64,000 nucleotides of DNA from Citrobacter freundii (GCF_029717145.1 NZ_CP099222.1:1364001-1428000); one strand, 5' to 3'; positions 22,406-32,864 are shown, numbered from the stretch's first letter. Numbers and translations: made by a program. Notes: a model not told the origin generated them from the sequence alone.

Positions 22406-23317
22406 GTGAACACATTAGAACAAACAATTGGCAATACGCCTCTGGTAAAACTGCAACGTCTGGCGCCGGATAACGGCAGTGAAATTTGGGTCAAGCTGGA
22501 AGGCAATAACCCGGCAGGGTCGGTAAAAGATCGTGCCGCGCTGTCAATGATTGTCGAAGCGGAAAAACGTGGAGAAATTAAGCCTGGTGATGTGCTGATC
22601 GAGGCGACCAGCGGCAATACCGGGATCGCGCTGGCGATGATTGCTGCGCTGAAAGGCTATCGTATGAAGCTGTTGATGCCGGACAACATGAGTCAGGAGC
22701 GTCGTGCCGCGATGCGCGCCTACGGTGCTGAGCTGATTCTGGTTAGCAAAGAGCAGGGCATGGAAGGGGCGCGCGACTTAGCCCTGGAGATGGCTCAGCG
22801 CGGTGAGGGCACGCTACTCGATCAGTTTAACAACCCTGATAATCCGTATGCGCATTACACCACCACCGGGCCGGAGATCTGGCAGCAAACCTCAGGCCGT
22901 ATCACTCATTTCGTTTCCAGTATGGGCACCACCGGCACCATTACCGGCGTGTCACGTTTTCTACGCGAGCAGGATAAACCCGTGACCATCGTCGGATTAC
23001 AACCGGAAGAGGGCAGCAGTATTCCGGGGATACGTCGCTGGCCCGCGGAATATATGCCGGGGATTTTTAACGCTTCGCTGGTGGATGAAGTACTGGATAT
23101 TCATCAGGACGACGCTGAGAAAACCATGCGTGAGCTGGCGGTTCGCGAGGGTATTTTTTGTGGTGTGAGTTCCGGCGGCGCGGTAGCCGGTGCGCGCCGT
23201 ATAGCAGAGCAAAATCCTGGTGCGGTTGTGGTGGCGATCGTTTGCGATCGCGGCGATCGCTATCTCTCGACCGGCGTGTTCGGTGAAGAGCACTTCAACC
23301 AGGGATTAGGGATCTAA
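22406..23317 (+). CDS. cysM: CysM, O-acetylserine sulfhydrylase B
   Basis: CysM (303 residues) is a PLP enzyme that makes cysteine from O-acetylserine and sulfide, and also S-sulfocysteine from thiosulfate, which suits its place behind the thiosulfate transporter genes. The PLP lysine is Lys41 in NPAGSVKDRAA; the phosphate-binding loop is TSGNTGIA. It is paralogous to CysK at 29719-30690. Confidence 0.96.
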   Translation: MNTLEQTIGNTPLVKLQRLAPDNGSEIWVKLEGNNPAGSVKDRAALSMIVEAEKRGEIKPGDVLIEATSGNTGIALAMIAALKGYRMKLLMPDNMSQERRAAMRAYGAELILVSKEQGMEGARDLALEMAQRGEGTLLDQFNNPDNPYAHYTTTGPEIWQQTSGRITHFVSSMGTTGTITGVSRFLREQDKPVTIVGLQPEEGSSIPGIRRWPAEYMPGIFNASLVDEVLDIHQDDAEKTMRELAVREGIFCGVSSGGAVAGARRIAEQNPGAVVVAIVCDRGDRYLSTGVFGEEHFNQGLGI

Positions 23318-23320
23318 TTT

Positions 23321-23402
23321 GTAGGCCTGATAAGCGTAGCGCCATCAGGCAAACATACGACACGATCGCCGGATGATGACGTAAAGCGTGTTATCCGGCC
23401 TG
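23321..23402 (+). repeat. REP pair between cysM and yfeJ
   Basis: GTAGGCCTGATAAGCG to CCATCAGGC (23321-23350) and GCCGGATGATGACG to GTTATCCGGCC (23368-23402) form a BIME between convergent cysM and yfeJ. No separate terminator is seen. Confidence 0.85.
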
Positions 23403-23408
23403 CAATGT

Positions 23409-24125
23409 TCAATCGTTACGTTTTTCTACCAGCAAATCAAGGAACTGCCACAACTTCTCGTTCATCTGCGCGTAGTTCCATTCACGCATTTCTGTAACGG
23501 ATCGAATAAACGGTTTACCTTTGGCATCCGCCAGTTCCTGCTCTGAGTGCTGGATCAGTCCTTCAACCGCTTCGGCAGTGAATTCCATATGGCACTGGAA
23601 ACCATAGACAAAATTACCGTACTGCACAATTTGTCGTGGGCAACCCTCGCTGGTGGCAAGAACCGTGGCCTGATCGGTTAACCCCGGCATATCGTTATGC
23701 CAGTGCCCGACCATCAGCGGTGAACCGAAGTGGGCGATCAGCGGATGCGTTTTACCTGCCTCGGTCAACGTAATGGGGTAATGACCAATCTCTTTTTCCG
23801 GGCTTTGACACACTCTCGCCCCCAGAGCCTCACCGATCAGCTGCGAACCGAGACAAATACCGACCACAATCTTACGCGCCGCAATCGCCTGGTTGATCAG
23901 GTGCTGTTCAGCCTGAGCATCAAAATATGGGCACTCTGCCAGCGTGGTACGCGGTGATTGCGGGCCACCGAAGACCACCAGCATATCGAAACCGTCGGCA
24001 CTGGCGGGAACGGACTCTCTGGCGTAAACGCGCGACCAGCTGATGGCGTAACCACGTTCTTCGGCCCATGGCAGATATGCGCCAGCAGATTCAAATGACT
24101 CATGAATAACAAAATGAACTCGCAT
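23409..24125 (-). CDS. yfeJ: YfeJ, class I glutamine amidotransferase-like protein
   Basis: This 238-residue protein is a stand-alone class I glutamine amidotransferase domain. The nucleophile elbow is GICLGSQ with Cys91, and the rest of the triad is His179 and Glu181 in FQCHMEF. No synthetase partner domain is attached, so the ammonia acceptor is unknown; GuaA-like or gamma-glutamyl hydrolase activities are possible. A homologue sits beside ptsJ and pdxK in Salmonella. It follows ptsJ by 13 nt with a GGAGAG ribosome site, so the two are probably one operon. Confidence 0.85.
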   Translation of the reverse strand: MRVHFVIHESFESAGAYLPWAEERGYAISWSRVYARESVPASADGFDMLVVFGGPQSPRTTLAECPYFDAQAEQHLINQAIAARKIVVGICLGSQLIGEALGARVCQSPEKEIGHYPITLTEAGKTHPLIAHFGSPLMVGHWHNDMPGLTDQATVLATSEGCPRQIVQYGNFVYGFQCHMEFTAEAVEGLIQHSEQELADAKGKPFIRSVTEMREWNYAQMNEKLWQFLDLLVEKRND

Positions 24126-24138
24126 GTATTCTCTCCGG

Positions 24139-25431
24139 TTAGCGCTTCAGCGCCTGATGAATATCAGCCGCCAGCCTGGTAATGTCGTGGTCGTCTAATG
24201 TTGACAGCGTAATACGCAGGCCGTGTGACGGCGCATTGATGCCAAATACTTCGCCTTCTCGTACCAGCCAGCCGGCTTTCGCCAACGCGAAAGCGAGCGA
24301 CTGGCTGTGGGTCTGTAGCGGCAGCCACAGATTCAGACCATCGCCTGCGGCAAGTTCAATGCCCTGTTGCTGAAGGGCCTGGCTTAGCTTTTGTTGCTGA
24401 GAGGCGTAAAACTGCTGAGTCTGCACCAGCGTGCGCTGATAGTTCTCATCACTCAGACAGGCGCAGGCCAAATCCTGCAACAGATGGCTGACCCACTGAC
24501 TGCCGGCGTTAAGCCGCAGACGCAGTTTTGCCGAGGTATCGGGATCGCTGGCAACGATGGCGAGGCGTAGATCCGGGCCTAATGTTTTTGACATCGAACA
24601 GATGACTGCCCAGTGTTTTGTCTGCGGCGCAATCACCGGATACAACGGGGATGCGGACAGCAGGGCAAAGTGATCGTCGATAATCACCAGCGTTTGCGGG
24701 TAGCGTGACAGGATATCCTGCAACCGGGCGGCGCGGATAGCACTGAGGCTACAGCCGGTTGGATTGTGCGCGCGCGGGGTGATGATCACCGCCCGAGCTC
24801 CTTTCTGTAGCGCCAGCTCCAGCATGTCTGGCTGCATGCCTTCGCTGTCCACGCTGACCGGGCTTGCTGAGTACCCGGCATAACGCAGCATATTGATGCT
24901 GCTTAAAAAACAGGGATCTTCGACGGCGACGCTATCACCCGGCAGCAAATGGGCGCACAGTAGCCGTTCGATGGCATCAATGGCGCCGCTGGTAATATCA
25001 ATTTCACCTGGGCCGGGCAGGACATCCTGCATCCATTGCGTCGCCCACGTCTTAAGCCCAGGGGAGACGACCTCGTCGCCATATAAGCGGGGGGGTTTAT
25101 TTATTTTCGCGAAATAGTGACTCAGGTCGGGGAGGCGTGAAGGCGCAGGATTGCCGCCGGAAAGGTCGGTTAGCGGTGTATCCGGATTCCCCCCTTCCAG
25201 CGCAACGGGCGAGGATACGCCCTTGATTACCGTGCCGTTACGTCCCTGGCTAAGTGCCAGTCCGGTAGTGACCAGGCGTTTATAGGCCGCTGCGACAGTA
25301 TTGCGATTAACGTTTAATACCGTTGCCAGATCCCTGACCGGCGGCAGCGTGTCTCCTGCGACAAGTGCGCCTGTAGTGATATGTTGACGAATACTGTCAA
25401 AAATTTCGTTAGCGGTTTTTCCGTCGATCAT
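24139..25431 (-). CDS. ptsJ: PtsJ, MocR-type PLP-dependent repressor
   Basis: PtsJ (430 residues) joins an N-terminal GntR-type winged helix (residues 1-70; PVRDLATVLNVNRNTVAAAY) to an aminotransferase-like domain. PLP features include HNPTG at 222-226 and the Schiff-base Lys282 in SMSKTLG. In Salmonella PtsJ is reported as a repressor of pdxK that responds to PLP. Here it is divergent from pdxK across an 82-nt spacer with phased repeats, which fits that role. It is not part of the PTS despite its name. Confidence 0.92.
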   Translation of the reverse strand: MIDGKTANEIFDSIRQHITTGALVAGDTLPPVRDLATVLNVNRNTVAAAYKRLVTTGLALSQGRNGTVIKGVSSPVALEGGNPDTPLTDLSGGNPAPSRLPDLSHYFAKINKPPRLYGDEVVSPGLKTWATQWMQDVLPGPGEIDITSGAIDAIERLLCAHLLPGDSVAVEDPCFLSSINMLRYAGYSASPVSVDSEGMQPDMLELALQKGARAVIITPRAHNPTGCSLSAIRAARLQDILSRYPQTLVIIDDHFALLSASPLYPVIAPQTKHWAVICSMSKTLGPDLRLAIVASDPDTSAKLRLRLNAGSQWVSHLLQDLACACLSDENYQRTLVQTQQFYASQQQKLSQALQQQGIELAAGDGLNLWLPLQTHSQSLAFALAKAGWLVREGEVFGINAPSHGLRITLSTLDDHDITRLAADIHQALKR

Positions 25432-25433
25432 TA

Positions 25434-25473
25434 TTGACCTATGACAAAATGAATTTTAGCATATGACGATAAT
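25434..25473 (+). promoter_or_regulatory. Candidate PtsJ operator and pdxK promoter
   Basis: TATGAC occurs as a direct repeat at 25440-25445 and 25462-25467, 22 bp apart (about two helical turns), with a related TTGAC at 25434-25438. A -10-like GATAAT (25468-25473) touches the second copy. MocR regulators typically bind direct repeats, so repression by PtsJ is a reasonable inference. Confidence 0.45.
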
Positions 25474-25513
25474 AGTGAGGCATCAGCCCGCTGTCCAGCG
25501 AGAGGAGAGGTTT

Positions 25514-26380
25514 ATGGAGCAGGAGAGTGAAATACAGTCAGTGCTCTTCGATGACAAGCATCGGGCGTTACAAACCGATATCGTCGCCGTCCAGTCACAG
25601 GTGGTGTATGGCAGCGTAGGCAACAGTATTGCCGTGCCGGCCATTAAAGCACATGGGTTACGGGTGACGGCGGTACCGACGGTGTTGTTCAGTAACACCC
25701 CACATTATGAAACCTTTTATGGCGGGATTATCCCCGGCGACTGGTTTAATGGTTATCTCACTGCTTTACATGAGCGCGATGCCTTACGTGAACTCAAGGC
25801 GGTAACGACCGGCTATATGGGAAGCGCAGAGCAGATAGCGCTGCTAGCACGGTGGCTGGAAACCGTTCGCGCCGCGCATCCAGAGCTGTGTATTCTGGTC
25901 GATCCGGTGATGGGTGATATCGACAGCGGGATGTACGTGAAGGCCGAGATTCCGGAGGCGTACCGCACGCACCTGCTCCCGCTGGCGCAGGGCGTGACGC
26001 CGAACGTGTTTGAACTGCAAATGCTGAGTGGAAAACCGTGTCGCACGCTCGATGAGGCGATTTTGGCGGCAAAATCTCTGCTCACCGACACGCTGAAATG
26101 GGTGGTAATCACCAGTGCGCCAGCTGATGTCGAGGAGGTGATCAACGTGGCGGTGGTGACGGCTGAAACGGTTGAGGTGTTAGCCCACCCGCGGGTGAAA
26201 ACGGACCTCAAGGGAACCGGCGATCTGTTTTGCGCTGAACTGATAAGCGGTATCGTTGCAGGAAAAGCGCTTACCGCCGCCACACATGATGCTGCGCAGC
26301 GCGTGCTGGAAGTGATGACCTGGACCCACCTGTGCGGGTGTGATGAATTAATTCTGCCGCCGGCAGGGGAGGCGCGATGA
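25514..26380 (+). CDS. pdxK: PdxK, pyridoxal/pyridoxine/pyridoxamine kinase
   Basis: PdxK (288 residues) phosphorylates B6 vitamers in the salvage pathway to PLP; it is a ribokinase-fold enzyme. The anion-hole and catalytic base motif is LKGTGDLF, and the N-terminal segment [13 protein letters not shown] is family-typical. The ATG at 25514 is chosen because GAGGAGAGG lies just upstream and the length matches the Salmonella enzyme I recall. It overlaps the next small gene by four bases (ATGA). Confidence 0.94.
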   Translation: MEQESEIQSVLFDDKHRALQTDIVAVQSQVVYGSVGNSIAVPAIKAHGLRVTAVPTVLFSNTPHYETFYGGIIPGDWFNGYLTALHERDALRELKAVTTGYMGSAEQIALLARWLETVRAAHPELCILVDPVMGDIDSGMYVKAEIPEAYRTHLLPLAQGVTPNVFELQMLSGKPCRTLDEAILAAKSLLTDTLKWVVITSAPADVEEVINVAVVTAETVEVLAHPRVKTDLKGTGDLFCAELISGIVAGKALTAATHDAAQRVLEVMTWTHLCGCDELILPPAGEAR

Positions 26381-26616
26381 AGAGTTATCGGTTGGTGGTT
26401 CGCCAGCATGGACGTTTAGTGGGGCATTTCGATACCAGCGGCACCGAGGCGCTGGAAGATATCTGCGTGGCGCGCGCGATGTTTGGTATTGCCGGAGGAT
26501 ATGACTGTGAACTGCTGGTGGCGGATTCAGAAAGACGGATGCTGGAAAGCGGGCCTGAAGGGATGAAAATTTTGATGCGCGAAGCGTGTTACCGCCCGAT
26601 GACCTCGCAGATTTAA
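26377..26616 (+). CDS. Small protein of unknown function, coupled to pdxK
   Basis: This 79-residue reading frame starts in an ATGA overlap with the pdxK stop and has base and codon use like its neighbours, so it is probably real. The protein is soluble-looking, without signal or membrane segment: a basic beta-like start ([17 protein letters not shown]), then a helical stretch ([14 protein letters not shown]), then [16 protein letters not shown] do not recognise the family. Coupling to pdxK and the neighbouring ptsJ point to a link with vitamin B6 salvage, but nothing more. Confidence 0.7.
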   Translation: MKSYRLVVRQHGRLVGHFDTSGTEALEDICVARAMFGIAGGYDCELLVADSERRMLESGPEGMKILMREACYRPMTSQI

Positions 26617-26748
26617 TGCCGGATGGTGGCGTGAACGCCTTATCCGGCCTACGGTGAGAGTTTCTTTGTAGGCCGGATAAGCGCTGCGCCATCCGGTAAA
26701 GTGCTGCCTGATTGCCGGATGGCAGCGTAAACGCCTCATCCGGCCTAC
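26617..26748 (+). repeat. Triple REP cluster between the pdxK operon and crr
   Basis: Three REP units alternate in orientation: TGCCGGATGGTGGCG to TATCCGGCCTAC (26617-26652), GTAGGCCGGATAAGCG to CATCCGGTA (26668-26698) and TTGCCGGATGGCAGCG to CATCCGGCCTAC (26712-26748). The cluster fills the gap between two convergent genes and ends 6 nt from the crr stop. Confidence 0.9.
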
Positions 26749-26754
26749 GCAGAA

Positions 26755-27264
26755 TTACTTCTTGATGCGGATAACCGGGGTTTCGCCCACGGTCACGCTA
26801 CCGGACAGTTTGATCAGTTCTTTGATTTCGTCCATGTTGGAGATAACAACCGGCGTCAGGGTAGACTTGGCTTTTTCTTCCAGCAGTGCCAGATCGAATT
26901 CAATAACCGGGTCGCCCACTTTAACGCGTTGACCTTCTTCAGCAATACGCTTGAAGCCTTCGCCTTTCAGTTCAACGGTATCAATACCGAAGTGAACGAA
27001 CAGCTCAATGCCGCTATCAGATTCGATAGAGAACGCATGGTTGGTTTCAAAGATTTTGCCGATGGTGCCGTCTACAGGGGCAACCATTTTGTTACCGGTT
27101 GGTTTGATAGCGATGCCATCACCAACGATTTTTTCAGCAAAAACTACATCCGGCACGTCTTCGATGTTGACGATCTCGCCAGAGAGCGGAGCTATAATCT
27201 CAATAGTTCCGGTGTCTTTCTTATCATCAGAAACCAGAGATTTCAGTTTATCGAACAAACCCAT
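26755..27264 (-). CDS. crr: Crr, glucose-specific PTS enzyme IIA
   Basis: EIIA-Glc (169 residues) passes phosphate from HPr to the glucose and trehalose permeases and regulates adenylate cyclase and inducer exclusion. The phosphorylated residue is His91 in [10 protein letters not shown], with the partner His76 in FETNHAFSI. The N-terminal amphipathic helix [11 protein letters not shown] is present. It is the third gene of ptsHI-crr, 40 nt after ptsI. Confidence 0.97.
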   Translation of the reverse strand: MGLFDKLKSLVSDDKKDTGTIEIIAPLSGEIVNIEDVPDVVFAEKIVGDGIAIKPTGNKMVAPVDGTIGKIFETNHAFSIESDSGIELFVHFGIDTVELKGEGFKRIAEEGQRVKVGDPVIEFDLALLEEKAKSTLTPVVISNMDEIKELIKLSGSVTVGETPVIRIKK

Positions 27265-27304
27265 GATCTTCTCCTAAGCAGTAAATTGGGCCGCATCTCG
27301 TGGA

Positions 27305-29032
27305 TTAGCAGATTGTTTTTTCTTCAATGAACTTGTTAACCAGCGTCATTAACTCGTCCGTTGTCGGTTGAGCAAGAGCCTGCTCTGCTAACACCTTCGC
27401 ATCTTCGAAGTTCGTGTTACGGATAATCTTCTTAATGCGCGGGATAGAAATGGCGCTCATAGAGAATTCGTCCAGACCCATCCCCAGCAACAGAAGTGTA
27501 GCACGTTCGTCGCCTGCAAGCTCACCACACATGCCGGTCCATTTGCCTTCAGCATGAGAAGCATCAATAACTTGCTTGATCAGCGTCAGAACAGATGGCG
27601 ACATCGGTTGGTAAAGGTGGGAAATCATATCATTACCACGGTCAACTGCCAGGGTGTACTGCGTTAAATCATTGGTGCCGATACTAAAGAAGTCAACTTC
27701 TTTGGCTAAATGACGTGCAATGGTTGCCGCAGCCGGTGTTTCCACCATCACGCCAATCTCAATGGTTTCGTCAAATGCTTTGCCTTCGTCACGCAGTTCC
27801 TGTTTGTAGATTTCGATCTCTTTGCGCAGTGCGCGTACTTCTTCAACAGAGATGATCATCGGGAACATGATGCGCAGTTTGCCGAAAGCAGAGGCACGCA
27901 GGATGGCGCGAACCTGGTCACGCAGGATTTCTTTACGATCCAGCGCGATACGAATAGCACGCCAGCCCAGGAACGGGTTTTCTTCTTTCGGGAAGTTCAT
28001 GTACGGCAGCTCTTTATCGCCGCCAATGTCCATGGTACGCACGATGACCGCCTGCGAGCCACAGGCTTCAGCAACGGCTTTATACGCAGCAAACTGTTCT
28101 TCTTCAGTTGGCAGCGAGTCACGGTCCATAAACAGGAATTCGGTACGATACAGACCCACGCCTTCAGCGCCATTACGCTCAGCGCCTTCAACGTCACGCA
28201 CGGTACCGATGTTGGCGCACACTTCAACCTGATGACCGTCCAGCGTGATAGCTGGCAGATCTTTCAGCTTAGCGAGTTCCGCTTTCTCGGTAGCAACTTG
28301 CTCCTGAACGGCACGCAGTTGCTCAATAACGTCGTTGGTTGGATTGACGTAAACCAGATTGTTTACGGCATCCAGAATCAGATAGTCGTCGTTTTTCACC
28401 TGAGAGGTGACGCTGCTGGTACCCACGATGGCAGGCAGTTCCAGAGAACGCGCCATGATTGAGGTATGGGAAGTACGTCCACCCGCGTCAGTGATGAAAC
28501 CCAGCACCTTATTCAGGTTCAGCTGTGCGGTTTCTGACGGTGTCAGATCGGCGGCAACCAGGATAACTTCGTCCTGAATAGCGCTCAGGTCAATAATTGC
28601 CAGACCCAGGATGTTACGCAGCAGGCGTTTACCGATGTCACGTACGTCAGCCGCACGTTCTTTCAGGTATTCATCATCCAGCTCTTCCAGAGCGGTGGCC
28701 TGACCTTCGATAATTTCATGTGCAGCTGCGTCAGCCGTCATGTGCTTATCTTTAATCAGGGCTATGATTTCCTGCTCCAGCTCCTCATCTTCGAGCAGCA
28801 TGATATGCCCTTCAAAGATGGCTTCTTTTTCTTCACCGAACGTTTCACCAGCTTTGGTTTTGATCGCTTCCAGTTGCGCAGATGCCTTGGCACGACCGCT
28901 CAGAAAACGTTCAACTTCCTGATCAACCTTGTCGGCAGAAATTTTTTTCCGGTCAATGACGATTTCGTCTTCTTTCAGCAGCAGTGCTTTGCCGAAAGCG
29001 ATACCCGGGGATGCTAAAATGCCTGAAATCAT
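27305..29032 (-). CDS. ptsI: PtsI, PTS enzyme I
   Basis: Enzyme I (575 residues) takes phosphate from phosphoenolpyruvate and passes it to HPr. The active-site histidine is His189 in [11 protein letters not shown]. The C-terminal PEP-binding barrel carries [14 protein letters not shown] and the cysteine region [11 protein letters not shown]. It lies 45 nt downstream of ptsH. Confidence 0.97.
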   Translation of the reverse strand: MISGILASPGIAFGKALLLKEDEIVIDRKKISADKVDQEVERFLSGRAKASAQLEAIKTKAGETFGEEKEAIFEGHIMLLEDEELEQEIIALIKDKHMTADAAAHEIIEGQATALEELDDEYLKERAADVRDIGKRLLRNILGLAIIDLSAIQDEVILVAADLTPSETAQLNLNKVLGFITDAGGRTSHTSIMARSLELPAIVGTSSVTSQVKNDDYLILDAVNNLVYVNPTNDVIEQLRAVQEQVATEKAELAKLKDLPAITLDGHQVEVCANIGTVRDVEGAERNGAEGVGLYRTEFLFMDRDSLPTEEEQFAAYKAVAEACGSQAVIVRTMDIGGDKELPYMNFPKEENPFLGWRAIRIALDRKEILRDQVRAILRASAFGKLRIMFPMIISVEEVRALRKEIEIYKQELRDEGKAFDETIEIGVMVETPAAATIARHLAKEVDFFSIGTNDLTQYTLAVDRGNDMISHLYQPMSPSVLTLIKQVIDASHAEGKWTGMCGELAGDERATLLLLGMGLDEFSMSAISIPRIKKIIRNTNFEDAKVLAEQALAQPTTDELMTLVNKFIEEKTIC

Positions 29033-29077
29033 AACCCTACCTTACTTGTGACTGATATTGAAAAGAACTCGTTGAAC

Positions 29078-29335
29078 TTACTCGAGTTCAGCCATCAGTT
29101 TAACCAGATGCTCAACTGCTTTCTGCTCGTCTTCGCCTTCTGCGGAAAGGGTAACAACGGTGCCCTGAGTCAGGCCCAGAGTCTGCAGTTTAAACAGGCT
29201 TTTGGCGCTAGCGCTTTTGCCGTTGGAAGTCACAGTAATTTCAGACGTAAAGCCTTTTGCTTCTTTAACGAACTGAGCAGCAGGGCGAGTATGCAGACCG
29301 TTCGGAGCGGTAATGGTAACTTCTTGCTGGAACAT
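29078..29335 (-). CDS. ptsH: PtsH, HPr phosphocarrier protein
   Basis: HPr (85 residues) carries phosphate between enzyme I and the EIIA proteins. His15 lies in the [10 protein letters not shown] motif and the serine loop [10 protein letters not shown] is intact. It is the first gene of the pts operon, with a long regulatory region upstream. Confidence 0.97.
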   Translation of the reverse strand: MFQQEVTITAPNGLHTRPAAQFVKEAKGFTSEITVTSNGKSASAKSLFKLQTLGLTQGTVVTLSAEGEDEQKAVEHLVKLMAELE

Positions 29336-29668
29336 TATATTTCCCCAACTTATAGGTTTAGTGTTGTGGAACTAAAGTCTAGCCTGGCGGCTCAACTTTA
29401 GCCTGTATTGTTAGCGTCGACCTAAACAGGTCGCGACACAAAAGGAGTTCGGTGCAATCCGTTGCGGGCAACTTCTTGCCACTGACGTTTCTTTCGTCAT
29501 TAAACATTATGCCGCGAAAGGAAGAATTGAACCAAATCATTAAATCGATTCAGCTCGCGCTTTTCCTGTAACGATTAATTTCGCGCATCAAAATAATTAG
29601 TTTGGTTAAATACCAGTTCCGGCGGGTTGAATCAATGCCAGGTGGGGTGAAACTTTGAAGCAGGCCAC
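29336..29668 (-). promoter_or_regulatory. ptsHI-crr promoter and leader region
   Basis: This 333-nt gene-free stretch holds the pts control region. On the minus strand GCTGAATCGATTTA (complement of 29541-29554) matches the Cra site known at E. coli ptsH, and the neighbouring AAATTAATCGTTACAGG resembles its CRP site. Multiple promoters are known in E. coli; their exact starts here are not determined. Confidence 0.6.
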
Positions 29669-29696
29669 AAAAAAGCACCCAAAAGGGTGCTTTTTT
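29669..29696 (-). terminator. Terminator downstream of cysK
   Basis: AGCACCC and GGGTGCT form a hairpin around AAAA with A-runs and T-runs on either side, so it can work in both directions. It is placed to end cysK transcription. Confidence 0.88.
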
Positions 29697-29718
29697 ACGC
29701 GTTTTTAACATGCTGGCA

Positions 29719-30690
29719 TTACTGTTGCAGTTCTTTCTCAGTAAAGAGATCGGCAAACAGTGCAGTGCTCAGATAACGCTCACCCGATGACGGTAGAATA
29801 ACCACTATATTCTTATTGGTAAAGGTTTCATCTTCCTGGAGTTTAAGCGCGGCAGCAACCGCGGCTCCTGAAGAGATACCTGCCAGAATACCTTCTTCTT
29901 CCATCAAGCGACGCGCGGTAGAGATAGCCTCGTCGTTAGTGATGGCGACCACTTTATCAATCAGTTTCAGATCGAGGTTGCCCGGAATGAAACCAGCGCC
30001 AATGCCCTGAATTTTATGTGGACCAGGCTTGAGTTCTTCACCCGCCAACGCCTGAGCGATGACCGGAGAATCTGTCGGTTCTACGGCAACGGTGATCAAA
30101 TCCGCTTTGCCTTTGGTTCCTTTGATATAACGGGAAACGCCGGTCAGCGTACCGCCGGTGCCAACGCCGGAGATAAACACATCCACCTGACCATCGGTGT
30201 CTTCCCAGATTTCCGGGCCGGTGGTTTTTTCGTGAATTTCCGGGTTAGCCGGGTTACTGAATTGCTGAAGCAGCAGGAATTTTTCCGGATTGCTGGCAAC
30301 AATTTCTTCTGCTTTCTGAATCGCGCCCTTCATGCCTTTTGCGCCTTCAGTCAGCACCAGATTTGCACCCAGCGCTTTCAGCAGCTTACGACGCTCAATA
30401 CTCATCGTTTCCGGCATCGTCAGGGTCAGCTTGTAACCGCGCGCGGCAGCAACGTAGGCCAGGGCAATACCGGTGTTACCGCTGGTCGGTTCAACCAGTT
30501 CAATACCCGGTTTCAGCACACCACGTTTTTCGGCATCCCAAATCATATTGGCACCGATACGGCATTTGACGCTAAAGCTCGGGTTGCGTGATTCTACCTT
30601 CGCCAGAATGCGTCCGTTACCGATACGGTTCAGTCGAACCAGCGGCGTATGACCGATAGTCAGCGAGTTGTCTTCAAAAATCTTACTCAT
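29719..30690 (-). CDS. cysK: CysK, O-acetylserine sulfhydrylase A
   Basis: CysK (323 residues) makes cysteine from O-acetylserine and sulfide, and forms the cysteine synthase complex with CysE. PLP binds Lys42 in [11 protein letters not shown]; the phosphate loop is TSGNTGIA. The length and sequence are those of the enteric enzyme. It is followed by a bidirectional terminator before the pts region and preceded by cysZ upstream. Confidence 0.97.
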   Translation of the reverse strand: MSKIFEDNSLTIGHTPLVRLNRIGNGRILAKVESRNPSFSVKCRIGANMIWDAEKRGVLKPGIELVEPTSGNTGIALAYVAAARGYKLTLTMPETMSIERRKLLKALGANLVLTEGAKGMKGAIQKAEEIVASNPEKFLLLQQFSNPANPEIHEKTTGPEIWEDTDGQVDVFISGVGTGGTLTGVSRYIKGTKGKADLITVAVEPTDSPVIAQALAGEELKPGPHKIQGIGAGFIPGNLDLKLIDKVVAITNDEAISTARRLMEEEGILAGISSGAAVAAALKLQEDETFTNKNIVVILPSSGERYLSTALFADLFTEKELQQ

Positions 30691-30853
30691 GGCCTGTCCT
30701 TAACTGTATGAAATTGGGATACCGCATCAGCATACCTGTTGAGAAAGTATGGGGAAGTAAGGAAATCGCATATCTATATGCTGATGAGAAATAATGCCTT
30801 GCAGTATGGAATAAGAGCGGGCATAAGACGGCCCGCATTTACACATTTTTGCA
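30691..30853 (-). promoter_or_regulatory. cysK promoter region
   Basis: The spacer between cysZ and cysK resembles the E. coli cysK upstream region, including TATGCT as a -10 candidate on the minus strand after CTTTCTCAACAGG. CysB activation is expected from known biology. A weak GC-rich inverted repeat near 30818-30838 may end cysZ transcripts. Confidence 0.45.
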
Positions 30854-31615
30854 TTACTTCCATAACGCGTGCTTAGCACGATAGCAATCTACCCACATCG
30901 CGGTGGCACCGCAAACGGCAACCGGCATGATAAACATGTTGAGCACAGGGATCAGGGTGAACAGGCTGGTCAGCGCGCCAAACTGCATATTGGTGACTTT
31001 GCGCGTGCGCAGGGCGGTACGCATCTCTTTGAACGGCACTTTGTGGTTATCAAACGGGTAATCACAATATTGGATAGCCAGCATCCACGCGCTAAACAGG
31101 AACCACAGTACTGGCGCAACGGTCTGTCCAATGCCGGGGATAAAATAGAGCAGCAGCAGTACGACAGCGCGCGGAAGGTACCAGGCCAGCTTTTGCCATT
31201 CACGTTTCATAATACGCGGAACATCTTTCATAATACCGAGCACGCCGGTGTCGGGTGGCGTTGCGCCGGTCAGTCGCGCTTCCAGTTGTTCAGCCAGTAA
31301 GCCGTTAAACGGTGCCGCGATCCAGTTGGCAAGCGTGGAGAAAAAATAGCCAAATACCAGCAGCACGGAGAATGTCACAATGGGCCACAGCAAATAACTG
31401 AGCCACTGTAGCCAGTCCGGAACATGACTCATTAGAGCGGGTATCCAGCTATCCAGTTGGCTAAATAACCACCAGAACGCGCCCCCCATCAGCAAAATGT
31501 TCACCAGCAACGGCAGGAGAACAAAGCGACGGATCCCCGGTTGGTTGATGAGCTTCCATCCCTGAGAAAAATAATAAAAACCGCTGCGTGGTACACTTGC
31601 AGATGATGAAACCAT
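30854..31615 (-). CDS. cysZ: CysZ, sulfate permease
   Basis: CysZ (253 residues) is an inner-membrane sulfate channel that feeds assimilatory sulfate reduction. Hydrophobic segments such as [20 protein letters not shown] and [20 protein letters not shown] are visible, as is the conserved [21 protein letters not shown] region. The ATG at 31615 gives the usual N-terminus MVSS; an in-frame ATG at 31735 would add 40 residues of unrelated sequence and is less likely. It is divergent from zipA. Confidence 0.93.
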   Translation of the reverse strand: MVSSSASVPRSGFYYFSQGWKLINQPGIRRFVLLPLLVNILLMGGAFWWLFSQLDSWIPALMSHVPDWLQWLSYLLWPIVTFSVLLVFGYFFSTLANWIAAPFNGLLAEQLEARLTGATPPDTGVLGIMKDVPRIMKREWQKLAWYLPRAVVLLLLYFIPGIGQTVAPVLWFLFSAWMLAIQYCDYPFDNHKVPFKEMRTALRTRKVTNMQFGALTSLFTLIPVLNMFIMPVAVCGATAMWVDCYRAKHALWK

Positions 31616-31845
31616 AGTCGGGACATGCTCCTTGTGGTCTAAGTCCAGGTCAACTTCGCGTATATTACCGGGTTGTTGAGCGTTAGGCTGTTCAGAAATG
31701 TTCGAAAAAACAGCAAAAAGCACGATTTTATTCATCTTTATGCTGTGAAAGCCAAGAGTACACTTGCACTAGACGTAATCGGCAAATACTCTTAGTGAGT
31801 AAATGTTTGCCGTGGTGGCAAGGTGTTAGAACAACAGAGAATATA

Positions 31846-32835
31846 ATGATGCAGGATTTGCGTCTGATATTAATCATTGTTGGCGCGATCGCCATAATCG
31901 CTTTACTGGTACATGGTTTCTGGACTAGCCGTAAAGAACGGTCTTCTATATTCCGCGATCGCCCACTGAAACGCATGAAGTCTAAACGTGATGACGAGGA
32001 TTCTATCGACGATAACGTCGAGGAAGACGAAGGCGTGGGCGAAGTCCGCGTACATCGTGTGAATCATGCTCCCGGCAGCGGTCAGGAACATGGTGTTCCT
32101 CCTCAGTCGCCGCAACACCAGTACCAGCCGCCTTATGCGTCTGCTCAGCCGCGTCAACCCGCGCAGCAGCCCGCTCAAGCGCCGGTACCGCCGCCGCATG
32201 TTCAGCCTGTGCAGCAGCCTGTACAACCGGTGTCGCATCAGCCTGTACCACAGCAGCCGATGCAGCACCAGCCGGTCGCGCCGCAAGTTCAGCAGCCGGT
32301 GCAGCATGCGCCACAGCCTGCTCCGCAGGCCTTCCAGCCAGCCGAGCCTGTCGTTGAGCAACCGCAGCCAGAGCCGGTCGTTGAGCCAGCGCCCGTTGTG
32401 GAAAAACCGCAGCCTAAAGAAACGGTCATTATTATGAACGTGGCGGCACATCATGGCAGCGAACTCAATGGCGAAGTGCTGCTCAACAGCATTCAGCAGG
32501 CAGGCTTTAAATTTGGCGATATGAATATTTTCCATCGTCATCTGAGCCCCGATGGCAGCGGCCCGTCACTGTTCAGTCTGGCCAATATGGTGAATCCGGG
32601 GACATTCGACCCTGAGATGACCGGCGATTTCACTACGCCTGGCGTGACTATCTTTATGCAGGTGCCGTCCTACGGGGATGAGCTGCAAAACTTTAAGCTG
32701 ATGCTGCAGTCAGCGCAGCACATCGCCGATGAAGTGGGTGGTGTGGTGCTCGACGATCAACGTCGCATGATGACGCCGCAGAAACTGCGCGAGTATCAGG
32801 ACCGCATCCGCGACGTTATAGAATCTCACGCCTGA
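31846..32835 (+). CDS. zipA: ZipA, FtsZ-anchoring cell division protein
   Basis: ZipA (329 residues) tethers FtsZ to the inner membrane at the division site. It has an N-terminal membrane anchor ([21 protein letters not shown]), a charged stretch, a long Pro/Gln-rich linker with repeated QQPVQ-like units (about residues 85-185) and a C-terminal FtsZ-binding domain beginning near [16 protein letters not shown]. The ATG at 31846 gives the family start MMQDLRL; upstream codons lack a ribosome site. Confidence 0.96.
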   Translation: MMQDLRLILIIVGAIAIIALLVHGFWTSRKERSSIFRDRPLKRMKSKRDDEDSIDDNVEEDEGVGEVRVHRVNHAPGSGQEHGVPPQSPQHQYQPPYASAQPRQPAQQPAQAPVPPPHVQPVQQPVQPVSHQPVPQQPMQHQPVAPQVQQPVQHAPQPAPQAFQPAEPVVEQPQPEPVVEPAPVVEKPQPKETVIIMNVAAHHGSELNGEVLLNSIQQAGFKFGDMNIFHRHLSPDGSGPSLFSLANMVNPGTFDPEMTGDFTTPGVTIFMQVPSYGDELQNFKLMLQSAQHIADEVGGVVLDDQRRMMTPQKLREYQDRIRDVIESHA

Positions 32836-32864
32836 TTGCCCTCTGGCGTGACATCTCCTTTCTG

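Noticed and set aside
31903..32541. Leucine/arginine-rich open frame opposite zipA
   Set aside because: It is the complement of the Pro/Gln-rich ZipA linker and has no independent coding signal.
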